Below, piece after piece: positions 1-10,753 of a DNA stretch of 64,000 bases. Origin of the DNA: Pseudoips prasinana (taxonomy: Eukaryota; Arthropoda; Insecta; Lepidoptera; Nolidae); the NCBI GenBank assembly GCA_951640165.1, contig OX621237.1:10974001-11038000 (forward strand). Reading direction: 5' to 3'. Numbering within the stretch: position 1 is the stretch's first letter; the number at the start of each line of letters is the position of its first letter. The translations under genes were made by a program, and so were the position numbers. Below the pieces are notes generated by a model. That model did no database searches and was not told the DNA's origin. It saw only the letters and a program-made list of their open reading frames with translations.

Positions 1-723
1 TGATCATAATTACGTTCGTCATTAACATGATCACACAATAAGGAAATTAAGTAAACACAAATTTCGTTAACTGGTTGACCTTTGACGAGACGCCACGCCA
101 CTTGCACTATGAAAACCACAATTTCGCCTAAAAGTAACAAAGACGCTCTACATAATCAAATGTATCCACGGAAATAGAGTCAATCGTGTCTATTCGTCTA
201 AGTGTTTCGTTACTTTAAAATGATTTAGCTACTGAAGCTGGAATAATACTTAATGTCACACTGTCAAATATATAAAGACAAAGATCACTAAATAAGTGAA
301 CATTTTTCGGAAGAAGGGATTAGAAATGACAATCGGCCGTGAAAAATTATGTCCACGTAACATTGCTGGCGTTTTTGTGTTCGTAAGGATAAATGTCTTC
401 TCCAATCAGCAATGGGATGGCCGGCGGATTGGCCTTCGCATATTAACGCATGCGATAGTGCACAAAACTGCCCTAATAACCAACGACCTCTGGCCCGGGA
501 TACTTAGTTCGTAGTTTTATTTTGAAAACGGCTAGTCCTTACTTGCCTCTGATGTCTAGTGAAGCAGTGGAATGTCATTAGGTTATTGTTAACTGTTTAC
601 CTTTTTGAAGTTGATCAGTTCAAAAATACATTTACATACTTCTCAATAATTTAATATTCCGGATTCGTCTCCATTTTTTATACTACGGTTTTTAGGTTGA
701 AGATGCAGTGGCATCATCAACCT
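1..723. other. AT-rich intergenic DNA, nothing recognised
   Basis: No coding pattern, splice-site series or repeat signature is visible. The 72-codon ORF at 296-514 has no recognisable motif and is probably chance. Confidence 0.5.
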
Positions 724-905
724 ACAAACCATAGGTTCATTATTGTACCACTGCAGGACAAAGGCCGCCTCTCACAATGAGATGGCATAGGCCAAAGTCC
801 ACTACGGTGGCCTAGTGCAGGTTCGCAGATTACACATGCCATCAAAAACATTTCTGGAGCATGCAGATTTTCTCCCAATGTTTTCTTTTACCAAAGGTTA
901 GTGGT
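724..905 (+). repeat. Lepidopteran interspersed repeat fragment (LINE 3' end or SINE body)
   Basis: Contains, in order, phrases I recognise from a very common lepidopteran repeat: 'CACTGCAGGACAAAGGCC', 'GGCCAAAGTCCACTACG', 'GGCCTAGTGCAGG', then a TTTTCTTTTACC segment. Family assignment (RTE-type LINE tail or a derived SINE) is from memory of such repeats. It is diverged and truncated at both ends. Confidence 0.55.
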
Positions 906-1204
906 GCTGGCCTCTAGAATATGAACCCCAAAGTACAACGGTCTAACTATTAGTATCTCGACTTCCTAGGCTATCTCGACTTTAGGAGCCCACATATTTG
1001 TGTAATTTACGAATTAAAGGAGCATTTGATTGGGAATACTTGGATGTCGCTAAATATCAGTATCGTTATCATATATTTTCATCGGAACGTTGTGACGTCG
1101 CAGACTGCCTTGCGAGTTATTACGTCACAAGCTTAGCCGAGGTCATATAAAGTGTGGTGTCATACTACCGGCCCCCAATATAAAAATTTCGGTATTTATT
1201 ACAT

Positions 1205-1690
1205 TAGTGATGTAGGCTGGCGGGGTTGGTAAATGCTTGCCTACCACACTGCAGGTTGTGGGCTCAATTACCACTCAGGACAGATATTTGTGTACATGAA
1301 CATGTCTGTTTGTCCTGAGTCTGTAGATAAGAATTAGTGTATGAGGAAGTGTGGATATAATGTGGAGCGAGGCTTGGTTCAGCCTCGATACAGGCATTGC
1401 CTAGTGAGACTATCACTGTAAGTAAACTCCTTGTAAAAACTGGACTGCTAATAAATTATATATTTTTTTTTTTTTTTTTATTTAGTTTATGGCGTGGATC
1501 ACAAGAATGGTGCTTTACTGAGCCCCTCCTCAGTTAATAATTTTTCGGTTTGTTCATAGTCCAGGTTTTTTAGGTATAATAAGAAAAGAAGTATATCCGG
1601 TCAGTTATCCGGTTTCCATAGTACAAACTCTGCTTAGTTTGGGTTCAGATGAACGTGTGTGAATAATGTCTCAGGTTATTTATAATTATT
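1205..1690 (+). repeat. SINE family B fragments, interrupted
   Basis: A degenerate tRNA-like head at about 1205-1270 is followed by the family-B body (CAGGACAGATATTTGTG and TGTCCTGAGTCTG). The body is broken by other sequence including a T-rich run near 1461-1480. The family-B tail resumes at about 1590-1690 (CCATAGTACAAACTCTG, then a GTGTGAATAATGTC end). Better copies are at 20868-21135 and 32190-32400. Confidence 0.5.
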
Positions 1691-1972
1691 ATTTTGTGTA
1701 AGTAAGATCCATTACATGTATAACCTCCCCCGACTATAATTTTTTTGTTTTATAGCATTATTCGCAATGCCATAATACCATAAATTATCTTTAAAATTAC
1801 CTACCTTAAATCTTCATAAATAAAAACAACTGCATTGTAAACATTGCATTAGTCATTGCGTTGTCTATAAATAATTTTCCAATTGGGTTTGGAACCTGGA
1901 ATCGAAGTAACGTTCGTAGTACTGACATAATCTGTATAATCACTGCACGTGTAATCGGAATAGTCGATTCTA

Positions 1973-2096
1973 CAGACGCCAGCATATCCAGCTACCCCAA
2001 TCTGTCAAATTTCTTTTATATATTTTCAACTGTATAAGGTTCACTTTCAATGGGGGAAAATTGACAGATTGGGGTAGCTTGATGTGCTGGCGTCTG
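1973..2096. mobile_element. Palindromic MITE, TA target site
   Basis: A 124-bp element bounded by TA on both sides. Its arms begin CAGACGCCAGCA and continue through AGCTACCCCAATCTGTCAAA, with the reverse complement at the other end. CAG-starting inverted repeats plus a TA duplication are typical of Tc1/mariner/pogo-mobilised MITEs. A second, end-truncated copy lies at 42609-42735. Confidence 0.75.
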
Positions 2097-3045
2097 TACA
2101 TAGAGCCAATTTATTCGCAATCTGCTCAATGATATTTCTTGTACAATCAGTGGGACGCAGACCTGGCATTTTGAAAAAAGAATAACATGTTTTATTGACT
2201 CGTGTCATACTGATCAACAGCGGTGATCTCGGAGAGTTTTATATCTTTGAACATCTCACCAAAATATTATATAGTAAAACAATTAAGCACTTGGGTTTTA
2301 ACATAAGTTTGCACTTATAAAGCTCACAATTAAACAGTTAATTCTGAAACAATATGAGGCTTACATGACACAATTTGCAAATACCTATGTACAGCGTGGA
2401 AACTTCTTCATAAGTTTAATCAGAACTTTCGTAAGTCATAATAATAAACAAGTTTTAAAAATACCTTAATAATAAATAAATGGGGGTAGCTATTTAATTC
2501 GGAAACGGCACCATAGAGGTAGAAGTAAATAGGTTTAATGATATTTTGCATTCACAAACTTAGTGCACAAGATGTTCTAAATTCAAATTTACTTTACCCT
2601 CTAGAGGATAAAAACGTCTTTTCCACTCAGATATCGAAGAAGAAAACTACTCTTTCCGAGATGGGGTGATGGAAATGATTTTGTGCATTTAGTCATTTCC
2701 TCGCTGAGGTGGAATGGAAAGTTACGTAGTGCACTCAATGGCAAAGATTTTTCACCTCGTGCTCTTTTAATTCCCTCGCTGATACTCAGTATTCTAATTT
2801 TTGAATCACTCGCGCAGCTCGTAATTCAATTTTAGAATCCTTCGCTTTCTCGGTCATCAAAATTGAGCACGCGGTTAAAAAGCAACTTTACACTCTTTAA
2901 TAACAAATAACTATTTACTGCGTACCAAAATATTCTAGGCATTGGGTATTATTGAAAGATTTAAATTTGGAAAACCACTGTTTAAAAAACGTAAACCGGT
3001 TTCAATTTTACTTTAAAAACTCACAACCACTCTGAAAGCATTCCC
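2097..3045. other. Intergenic DNA, no feature recognised
   Basis: AT-rich, without a coding pattern, hairpin of note or recognised repeat. Confidence 0.4.
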
Positions 3046-3048
3046 TTA

Positions 3049-4747
3049 GGCTGATTTCAGAGAGACGCGCGCGGCACGCGCCGGCGGCCAGCGCGTCTCA
3101 ACAGCCGCGTGCGAGACGAGTCACTCTGAAACGCTAGCTGCCAGTAGAGGAGCTTGGGCAGCGCTAGCCGACGGCGCGCGTCTCACACGCGGCGCGTTTG
3201 AACTGCGTGACTATGAAACGCAACTACTGTCTAGTGTAATGAGGGTGACCAACACATGCTAATATTGCACTAAAAGCTACTTAACAATAAAGATTAAATT
3301 ACGTACATTAGATTAGTCTTTATTTCACGTAAATCAATGCAGTATTACGGAAGTTATAACTGTGAGAAGTTTTGAGCACTTTTAAATTTCCAAGATAACG
3401 CGCGCTCGACGCGTGACGTCAGCTATCGGCTCGGTGTCGATCGCTCCGTGCGCTCGTGCCCCGCGCCATATGAAATACATTGAAGTGAAGACTCGCGCGC
3501 GCGCTATACTTGTATCATTGCTTTATTTATTAATTTGTTATTATTGTATTACATCAACCTGTTAAATACCTTGTGAGTTACATATATCTGCACCCTGGAA
3601 GAGGGTTACATGGGAGGAAGACTTCCTTACACGACTGACAACCTTGATTGATTAACTTTAGCATGCGGCGTCAACAATCCAAAGTTTCTTATTCTACCAA
3701 TAATGCTGTCGACTTAGTTACTTACTTATTTTTTGTTTTCAGCACCTTTTTTTATTTAATCTAATAAAGAACTTAACTAAAAAAATAAAAATAGGTACCT
3801 TTTTATATTTACATATAATTCCAAATTTTAATGCCATTATAGACGCAGAGGATAAACTCACTCTGTGTAAATCTTCAAAAGTGTTAACGATATGTATTAT
3901 AGTATTTAGGATAAAATGAAGGCCGGTACTATTATATTTCTAGCAAAATATTTGTAAAATTTTGTACACCATCTCCAAGTATACCAACGTACGAAGGTAA
4001 GTACTATAATCAGCGGCACGCTAACAGCTGTAGATTAATACCACTGCCATTCTTAACGTTTTTTTTTACAAAGACAATAATAATACTATAATACTTTACA
4101 AACATATAATAGACGGACACAAATTACATCCAGACTCTGAACAACTATTTACGGGTTACACAAATAGTTGTCCGGTGCGGGAATCAAACCTCGGACACAC
4201 AGCGGCGATTGTCTTAGCCGCTGTGGCACACTTGCAGTCAATTTTACTTCACTTATATTCAACATGCCTATTTTTACTTATTAAGTATTAGTGGTTAAAG
4301 TCAAAGGTAAATAATAACGAAATATTATACAAGTAGGTAAAATTTATTTTGCCAAATATCCCATGTTTAATCTAGGTCAGTATTAGGTTAGGTAACATTC
4401 ACCTATTCTCATTAAAAAAATACGACATGGTTGGTTTATATATTTATTATAACATCATGATGTCAAGGTTCCTGATAGAAAATAAGAAGAATCAATAAAC
4501 TATTTTTTATAAGATAAATTGTAAAATCCTTAAATGACAAAGGTAGGTAGGTGTCAGAAGTTTATTATAAAAGCTTGATTGCTATTATCTCAGCTGTCTT
4601 TGGGAATATAAAAAAAGTAAAAATGCAGATGTTCTTGTATTTTCTTCTAGATTACTTTCGCATATCCAGAATAAAACATTGGCCAGGCTCATTGTAAGCG
4701 CGCGCGTGCCGCCGGCGCGTGCCGCGCGCGTCACTCTGAAATCAGCC
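3049..4747. mobile_element. Non-autonomous DNA transposon with TTA target duplication (PIF/Harbinger-like)
   Basis: A 1.7-kb block is flanked by TTA (3046-3048 and 4748-4750). Its ends are inverted copies starting GGCTGATTTCAGAG and running on through a GC-rich segment with GACGCGCGCGGCACGCG. The 3-bp TTA duplication and a GG-starting terminal repeat fit PIF/Harbinger. There is no transposase ORF, so it would depend on an enzyme supplied elsewhere. GC-rich stretches lie at 3060-3210 and 3400-3500. A SINE (4108-4236, - strand) has inserted inside. Superfamily is inferred from the duplication and TIR start only. Confidence 0.65.
4108..4236 (-). repeat. tRNA-derived SINE family D fragment
   Basis: On the - strand a tRNA-like head (A-box-like 'TGGCACAGCGGCTAAGAC', degenerate B box) leads into an ACAACTATTTGTGTAACC body. 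A better copy is at 56968-57106. It sits inside the TTA-flanked element at 3049-4747. Confidence 0.6.
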
Positions 4748-5207
4748 TTAAGAATAAAAATCTATCGGTTACCTAGTAACGGATAAATGGCGTAACATTT
4801 ATACAAAAAAAGTCATATTGATATCCTGGAAGTCGGTTAAAATAGGAATATAATATTTAACAAAACTTGAAATTTTTCGTAATAATTATTATTATCTGTA
4901 GTGACTTTGAGATACCATATTCTAATATTTTTGTTTGTAGTGGCACTATAACTTTTAGCGATTGATAATTGTCCTTAAAAATCTACTGTCCATACTGACA
5001 TTCCACTAAACCCCAAGTAGTAGTCACTGTTTTTTTTGCTATATTTTTAATGCTGTGTCATGGACTGCATGGTAGGGAAAAAATATGACAAAAAATAATT
5101 AGTTATATGTATAGTAGGAGTACAATTACAAACACTTACAAACATAATAATATTCTTGTATAATTCAGCATCATAATGTGGGCAGCCAAAATAATAATAA
5201 TAATAAT

Positions 5208-5452
5208 AATATCTGGGGACAATGTCACACAGATCATCCTAGACCTAAACTAAGCAAAGCTTGTACTATGGGTACCAGGCGACGATAAACATACTTATAT
5301 AGATAGATAAATACTTAAATACATAGAAAACATCCATGACTCAGAAGCAAATATTCGTGCTCATCACACAAATATTTGCACTTACCGGGATTCGAACCCA
5401 GGACCACCAGCTTCGTAGGCAGGAGCACTACTAACTAGGCTACGGTGACCGT
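5208..5452 (-). repeat. tRNA-derived SINE family A
   Basis: Reading the - strand: GTCACCGTAGCCTAGTTAG (A box), then GGGTTCGAATCCCGG (B box), then a 170-bp body with AGGCGACGAT-type sequence ending ATATCTGGGG on the + strand. The two internal boxes are those of an RNA polymerase III promoter, so this is a SINE, not a tRNA gene: no acceptor stem can be formed. An (ATA)n run follows the 3' end at about 5187-5210. Related copies: 9030-9274, 13287-13532, 43263-43508 and the partial 54634-54755. Confidence 0.75.
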
Positions 5453-5539
5453 CATGAAAAATGATGGACCCAACTCCATTGTAAATGTCTGTTTGTCCTG
5501 TATCTGTTTTTTTAATATCTATATAAGTATTTATTTAAC

Positions 5540-5700
5540 AAAGAAAATCAGTTCTGGGTTCCATTGTACAAGTTCTGTTTAGTTTGGGATAAGATGGCCG
5601 TGTGAGAATAATGTCCCAGGATATTATTATTATTGTGAAAATCTATAGGGGAGGCCTTTGTCCAGCAGCCAACGTCATTCGACTGGCATGATGATAAACT
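5540..5700 (+). repeat. SINE tails (family B, then family E)
   Basis: 5545-5640 matches the family-B tail (TTCCATTGTACAAG, TTAGTTTGGG, ATGTCCCAGGATATTATTA). Immediately after, GGGGAGGCCTTTGTCCAGCAG and CTGGCATGATGATG match the family-E tail. Confidence 0.5.
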
Positions 5701-6240
5701 GAAAAAGTAACCTTACTAACTTAAGAGCTCGCTTGAGGATCGCCATCAATATTTAAAGTCGGAAAACAATAAAATTATTTGTTGGTATATCTAAATTAAG
5801 GAAAATTATCACAGCTAAGAACTGTGGTTTAAAAGTATTAGACAGCATTAACACTTAGCTTATAAAATATATGGTTACAAAAGTATACAATGTTTAATAT
5901 AAATTGAAAACAACATCATGTAAAGTCTTTATAAGTAAGTAAGTGAACACTACACTGCGGTTGGACCGTTTTCTGCGCTAATAACGATTCGGCTACCAAT
6001 TTAAGTATGATTATTATACCTTAATTAAGATCCATAAAAATATAGGGCCAATGCTATCTTTTCCTTAATTAATTTAAATTTATTACAACAAATATTATTC
6101 AGACACAGATCCTGGGAGACGTAATGAGCACTCATTTAAATTTTTACTACAAGTAATTAATTTACAATGTTACTCGATGTTAACTGTAAAGTTCTAAAGA
6201 AAGGCGGCAGCCACTACTTAATTGTTTCTTTCGGTTAATA
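5701..6240. other. AT-rich intergenic DNA, nothing recognised
   Basis: No coding or repeat signature seen. Confidence 0.4.
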
Positions 6241-6456
6241 GTTGGTGACGGCATAGAATATCATCACCCCATCTCATTCCGTGGGGGGATAGATGTCGAC
6301 CGAGGGAATACCTGCCAGAGATCGGGCAGCACCGTTTTTCTGTGAACTATGACCATCAAACTGTTATCGCCAACCCGTCTGCCAAGCGGGGCGTTTATGG
6401 CATTTGGGGAGGCTTTTGTCCAGGAGTGGACGTACTTTGGCTGACATGATGATGTT
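6241..6456 (+). repeat. SINE family E
   Basis: About 215 bp beginning TTGGTGACGGCATAGAATAT, with ATCACCCCATCTCATTCC, a CGACCGAGGGAATACC segment, CCAACCCGTCTGCCAAGC and a tail TTGTCCAGGAGTGGACG ending in ATGATGATG. Repeated at 8560-8807 (-) and 43085-43576 (+, interrupted). More diverged relatives lie at 49937-50140 and 54000-54165. Confidence 0.65.
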
Positions 6457-6859
6457 GAATAGTTCTCTTAAATAATTCCAGTACATCTTTTGGTTGTCAT
6501 AGAATCCTAACAGTTACAAAGTTTCAGAGTATTTAAGTAACTTTGAGATTTTAAAACTCATCGTAAAATCTTTGCATATCCTGTGTTTACTACGGTCCGT
6601 GTTAGTAGGTACCTGAATAATGATTAGCTCTGAAGCCAATCAATCAATATTTTATGTCCATCAACCCAATCGTACAAAAAAGTAAGGAACTAATAGGTAC
6701 AGTAACACGACTAAGTTTGTGAGCGGCACCGCTAACCTTGTAGGAAATCAAGAGTCCAATATAATGTTAAAATTTGCTAAAAATAGATATTTTCTATAAA
6801 TAAAGTAGCATTTATTGCTACAATGTAATTACTGACGTGATAAATTATATTTTTGGCGG

Positions 6860-7115
6860 TCATCTATCGGAGACACGTGGAGTAGGTACATTATGCATGG
6901 TGTGCCAAACTTTTCGTTTCGTCCGTACGTATATGTATACCATATATGCCGTTTAGTAGAAGTGAGTAATCGTGTACGATAGTATTGTGCGGACGAGTGT
7001 GCAAAGGACTCGGTTCAAGATCGCGTTCGTTCATATCAGGCGCACGCAGCGCAGTTGTTGTTGCGCCGCATCAGTGCGCGGGCGCCTTTTTTAGTGTTAT
7101 TATTTTATACTAAGG
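6860..7115 (+). promoter_or_regulatory. CpG-rich candidate promoter / 5' UTR exon
   Basis: In an AT-rich setting, about 6960-7090 is dense in CG dinucleotides (GATCGCGTTCG, GGCGCACGCAGCGCAG, GCGCGGGCGCC). It holds arthropod Initiator-like TCAGT at about 7069. It ends near 7113 in ACTAAGG|GTGAGA, which fits a 5' splice donor. The CRAL-TRIO gene downstream on the same strand needs a 5' UTR exon because its start codon is 6 bases after a 3' splice site. The 39-kb intron this would imply is long but possible. It could equally be the promoter of another gene or a GC-rich repeat end; no transcript evidence is available. Confidence 0.25.
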
Positions 7116-8430
7116 GTGAGATTTTATTTTATAAACACAACGTTAAGTGTAGTATTATGCATTTTAAAATTATAACAACTTTTATAACTTTGTATTAAAA
7201 TAGTTTAAGTGTGATTTGTGGTTTGTTTATGTTCATTTTTAATCTGCTGTTCATTCTGCCGATGAAAATATTGAAATGCGTAATATTATTATTTTATTTA
7301 TATGCGGACGTTGGAATTATACAAGGTGTAACAGAAATAGTAGACGTAACAAAATGAGCTTTATTTTCCCATGAATAGTTTTATGTCGGACATCAATTTG
7401 CAAAATATACAAAATGCTGATCATTTATTAACGCATTTATATTTTTATATAATGAGCAAAAAATTCGCTTCTTTCATTTGTTCAGTTTGATGGATAGATT
7501 TTTTCACTATTTATTTTACTCGCTGTTTTTGTTAGCATCATAATATTTGTTATAATATCATGTTTACAATTCTTTGTTTAATTTGTTTTTGTGAAATTCC
7601 AAACATACGAAGACGCGGTGTAAAGTAGGTTATACTTAATATCACTGATTATAAAACGAATATACTTTTTGTATAAAATAATTAAATAACATTGTACATT
7701 TCCGAATTCAATAAGCGTGTTAAAAGGATAATTTAGACATAACATATATTTTTTAAATTTAAGACAAACTTATTATCGTGACAGATAATAAATGGCTCCC
7801 CCTTTCAAATTATTTGCTTTATATATTACACATCTGTATTGATTTATATATTGTCACTGTCCAGAATAAGCCAACGATATGACATGATAGAGCATTTAAT
7901 ATATTTATTAAAACACCATCATATCATTCTAAGTATTGAAAGTATAAAAGATATAGTGTTAAAATAGTTTTGCTATTACCGTAATTATGTTAGTTACTTT
8001 ACACACCCAATTTTAGAACTATACATTTATATATTTAAAAATACATAAAGAATGTCTACAGATAATAATATGTACACAAGATCCAAATGTATATGGATAA
8101 GATTTTGCAGTAACAATACTGATATAAGTACATAGATGTTTATTCTTGCAATTTAATATCCATTTATTATATTGCTATTAAAACATACGAGGACCTAATA
8201 GATTTAGCTTTGTATACTACGGGTTAGTTTAATGACTAATCCCAGTGGATTACTCGTATACGTTATTTATCAGTATAAAAAGCTTTGACAACTTAAATAA
8301 AAGAAAAATATAAATATCTAAATATTTTGTTTCTAACATAATTGTCCATATATTGTTTCCGTATGACGCTTGATTTGGCGGGTTTGTGTTTATACTTAAA
8401 GTTAATGAGAAGACAATAAGGTACTCACGT
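7116..8430. other. AT-rich intergenic or intronic DNA
   Basis: Low-complexity AT-rich sequence with no coding pattern or recognised repeat. Confidence 0.4.
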
Positions 8431-8438
8431 CAGTCAAG

Positions 8439-8905
8439 GTTGTATTTGTACGGAGCATAGAAATTTTGTATTTAATAATAATATTAATATGTAAAGTAAA
8501 AACTTTGTAGCCTTTTTTACGCAAATTGCGCGAACGGTGGATGTATTTGTACGGAGCATCATCATTACAGCTAAATGAGTCCACTGCTGGACAAGCCTCC
8601 CTCAAAAATCGTCTTGGGGGGATATGCCATAATCGCCACGCTTGGCAGGCGGGTTGGCGATCGCAGTAAGATGGTCATAGTAATCAGAAGGAAGCTGCTG
8701 CCCGTCCTCTGGTAGTTATTCCCTCGGGTCGACTTCTACGCCCCCCACGGGATGAGATGGGGTGATGATATTCTGATTCTGATATTTGTCGCCGTCACCA
8801 CACAGCATGTACGGAGCATAGGAATTTTGTATTTAATAATAATATTAATACGTAAAGTAAAAACTTTGTAGCCTTTTTTACGCAAACTGCGCGAACCGTG
8901 GATTA
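8439..8905. repeat. Direct duplication of about 100 bp split by a SINE
   Basis: TGTACGGAGCATAG..., a long AATAATAATATTAAT tract and CCTTTTTTACGCAAA occur at 8447-8545 and again at 8808-8905 with few differences. The SINE at 8560-8807 sits between the copies, flanked on each side by TGTACGGAGCAT (8548-8559 and 8808-8819), which reads as a 12-bp target-site duplication. Confidence 0.7.
8560..8807 (-). repeat. SINE family E with 12-bp target duplication
   Basis: The - strand carries the family-E sequence (TGGTGACGGCGACAAATATC, ATCACCCCATCTC, GATTATGGCATATCC, TTGTCCAGCAGTGGACTC) with a CAT-repeat end. The flanking duplication TGTACGGAGCAT supports reverse-transcription-type insertion. Confidence 0.7.
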
Positions 8906-9029
8906 TTAAAATTGGAACAGTTAATGTTCATATGGAGGCATTAGAGCCTGTGCACACCACGTTTTTTAAGCGCATTTTTATCCTACAGAGCAGTTTGTCG
9001 TTGTTTGTACCGATATAACCGTACCTACC

Positions 9030-9274
9030 TAGTCACCGTAGCCTAGTTGGTAGTGCTCCTGCCTACGAAGCTGGTAGTCCTGGGTTCGAATCCCGGTAAG
9101 TGAAAATATTTGTGTGATGAGCACGAATATTTGTTTCGGAGTCATGGATGTTTTCTATGTAGGTATATAAGTATTTGTCTATCTATATAAGTATGTATAT
9201 CGTCGCCTGGTACCCATAGTACAAGCTTTAGTTTGGGGCTAAGATGATCTGTGTGAAATTGTCCCTAGATATTA
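9030..9274 (+). repeat. tRNA-derived SINE family A
   Basis: Near full length. A box TAGCCTAGTTGG at about 9039-9050, B box GGTTCGAATCC at about 9082-9092, body with CGTCGCCTGGTACCC and tail GTCCCTAGATATTA. Both boxes are perfect matches to polymerase III consensus. Nested in the MITE 8944-9727. Confidence 0.8.
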
Positions 9275-9277
9275 TAT

Positions 9278-9680
9278 ACAACATGTAACGTAATTAACGC
9301 ACACCCTCAAACACCCCAATTAGAATATTGTGTTATAATTATAATACATACACTAAATTTTTAATTTAACATGTATATGCATTGTTATGACATATTACTA
9401 AATGAGTTTCTTGGAATAAAATTTTATTTTGCTTTATTTTTTGTCGAATGATGGAATTTGTATGTATACAAATAAACTGCGATTTTAAAAGTCTTATTAC
9501 ATTGATTTACGGTCCATTTCAATTCGTTTTGACTGTACAGGGTTAATATGTCAATAATTTCCGTAGTTTTAATTATTTTGGAATAAAAAATTCCCTATAT
9601 TAATAATGATATAAATCGATTTAGTAAACTATTCTGAACAAACTATTTTCAGGATGTGCGTTGATTAAGTTACATGTTGT
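9278..9680. mobile_element. Inner inverted-repeat element
   Basis: Left end ACAACATGTAACGTAATTAA and right end, reverse complemented, ACAACATGTAACTTAATCAA, continuing through CGCACA. About 400 bp, no coding potential. It has inserted at a TATA site in the outer MITE; the copy at 10690-10710 shows the uninterrupted site. Confidence 0.6.
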
Positions 9681-9960
9681 ATACGCGCGTCAAATGCGCA
9701 CTTAAAAAACGTGATGTGCATAGGCCCTTAGAAGTAAATTATTTTAATATAATAAAACATTACACACACAACCATACTTTTGACGCACTGAATCAAAAAA
9801 GTCAAAACTGAGAAAAGATTAATATTATTTGTCTTTAATGTCTATACATAGTCTTTGTCAATAGAACCTTAATGGTCGTATTTTGAACAAGTGCGATCGC
9901 TAGTTTAAATAATTTAACATCGTATTGTAAATGTACAATTAACCCCATGACAGGAAATAG

Positions 9961-10154
9961 CATACAGTGCCTCTAGCACGAGTTCCTGCAGTTTACTTAC
10001 TCGATCACACGTATAGTTTCCTCGCATACATTGAGTACCAGCGCCTCTCGCGGAAACTATTAAGAACTAAAACTCTGGCGCTCAATGTATGGGACGAAAC
10101 TGTACGTGTGATCGAGTAAGTAAACTGCAGGAACTCGTGCTAGAGGCACAGTAT
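9961..10154. repeat. Fold-back element with 47-bp perfect arms
   Basis: 9967-10013 is the exact reverse complement of 10103-10149 (arms start GTGCCTCTAGCACGAG). Complementarity continues imperfectly inward (CATACATTGAG / CTCAATGTATG), giving about 70-bp arms. Looks like a palindromic MITE. In the duplicate at 10985-11073 most of the left arm is deleted. Confidence 0.75.
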
Positions 10155-10439
10155 ATTACATGATTAGTTCAAGTTCAACGACTCCAAACAAAATTAGCTC
10201 TTACACGAAGTAAATGGCAGCTCTGTAAGGCAAATCAGTATCCACCTTGAGCCAAGGTTCAAACCCTAAAAGGGGTGCCCCCTGGTGCGAGTTACTTAGT
10301 TTTATTTGATAGGTGGCTTGAGCTATCGCTTGCTTGTTTTGTGTGGTGAAAGCCGCCTTCAATGTAAGCGTAATATTAAAAAAAAACCCTGTATGTAGAG
10401 TAAAAAAATATTTTACGTATCTTTCATTATCTCAGTTCT

Positions 10440-10625
10440 ACAAAAGGTGCAATTCGCGAGCTTGTAGTTTCTGCGACAATGCAGATGTGATTGATTACAC
10501 TTTTTCTGCAAATGTAGCAGAAACATAACACCGCCGTGGGACAATTCCTGCAGAAGTATAACTTCAAAAGAAGAAGGTTTTCAAATCGACTGTATTTTTT
10601 TCTCTGTATGTTACCATACGTCTCC
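10440..10625 (+). repeat. Repeat, inverted copy at 12880-13090
   Basis: Contains CGCGAGCTTGTAGTTTCTGC, ATTGATTACACTTTTTCTGC, GTAGCAGAAACAT and CTGTATTTTTTTCTCTGTAT. The same phrases occur in reverse complement at 12880-13090. The last phrase belongs to a common lepidopteran repeat. Confidence 0.6.
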
Positions 10626-10753
10626 GTTGCGCTTTTATCCTACAGAGCAGTTTGTCCTTGTTTGTATCGATAAAAACGCGATGCTAACGCGCGTCTGTAT
10701 CGCTATATACGCGCGTCAAAGGCGCACTTAAAAAACGTGGTGTGCATAGGCCC
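10622..10753. mobile_element. Left-truncated copy of the TTA-type MITE
   Basis: Matches the MITE at 8944-9727 (ATCCTACAGAGCAGTTTGTC; right end CACTTAAAAAACGTGGTGTG then CATAGGCCC|TTA) but lacks its outer left inverted repeat and both nested insertions. It shows the pre-insertion state of that element. Confidence 0.6.

Larger units (their letters stand above)
8944..9727. mobile_element. TTA-flanked MITE carrying two nested insertions
   Basis: Bounded by TTA (8941-8943 and 9728-9730). Inverted ends read GAGCCTGTGCACACCACG on the left and GGGCCTATGCACATCACG on the right (reverse complement), both running into TTTTTTAAG. Inside are SINE A (9030-9274) and a second inverted-repeat element (9278-9680). 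A shorter copy without these insertions occurs at about 10620-10753. TTA plus GGGCCT-type ends suggest PIF/Harbinger mobilisation (inference). Confidence 0.65.

Noticed and set aside
9030..9110. tRNA gene
   Set aside because: Perfect A and B boxes but no acceptor stem, and the same sequence recurs with a fixed 170-bp body: a SINE head. The same applies at 20870, 40793, 56322 and 57106.
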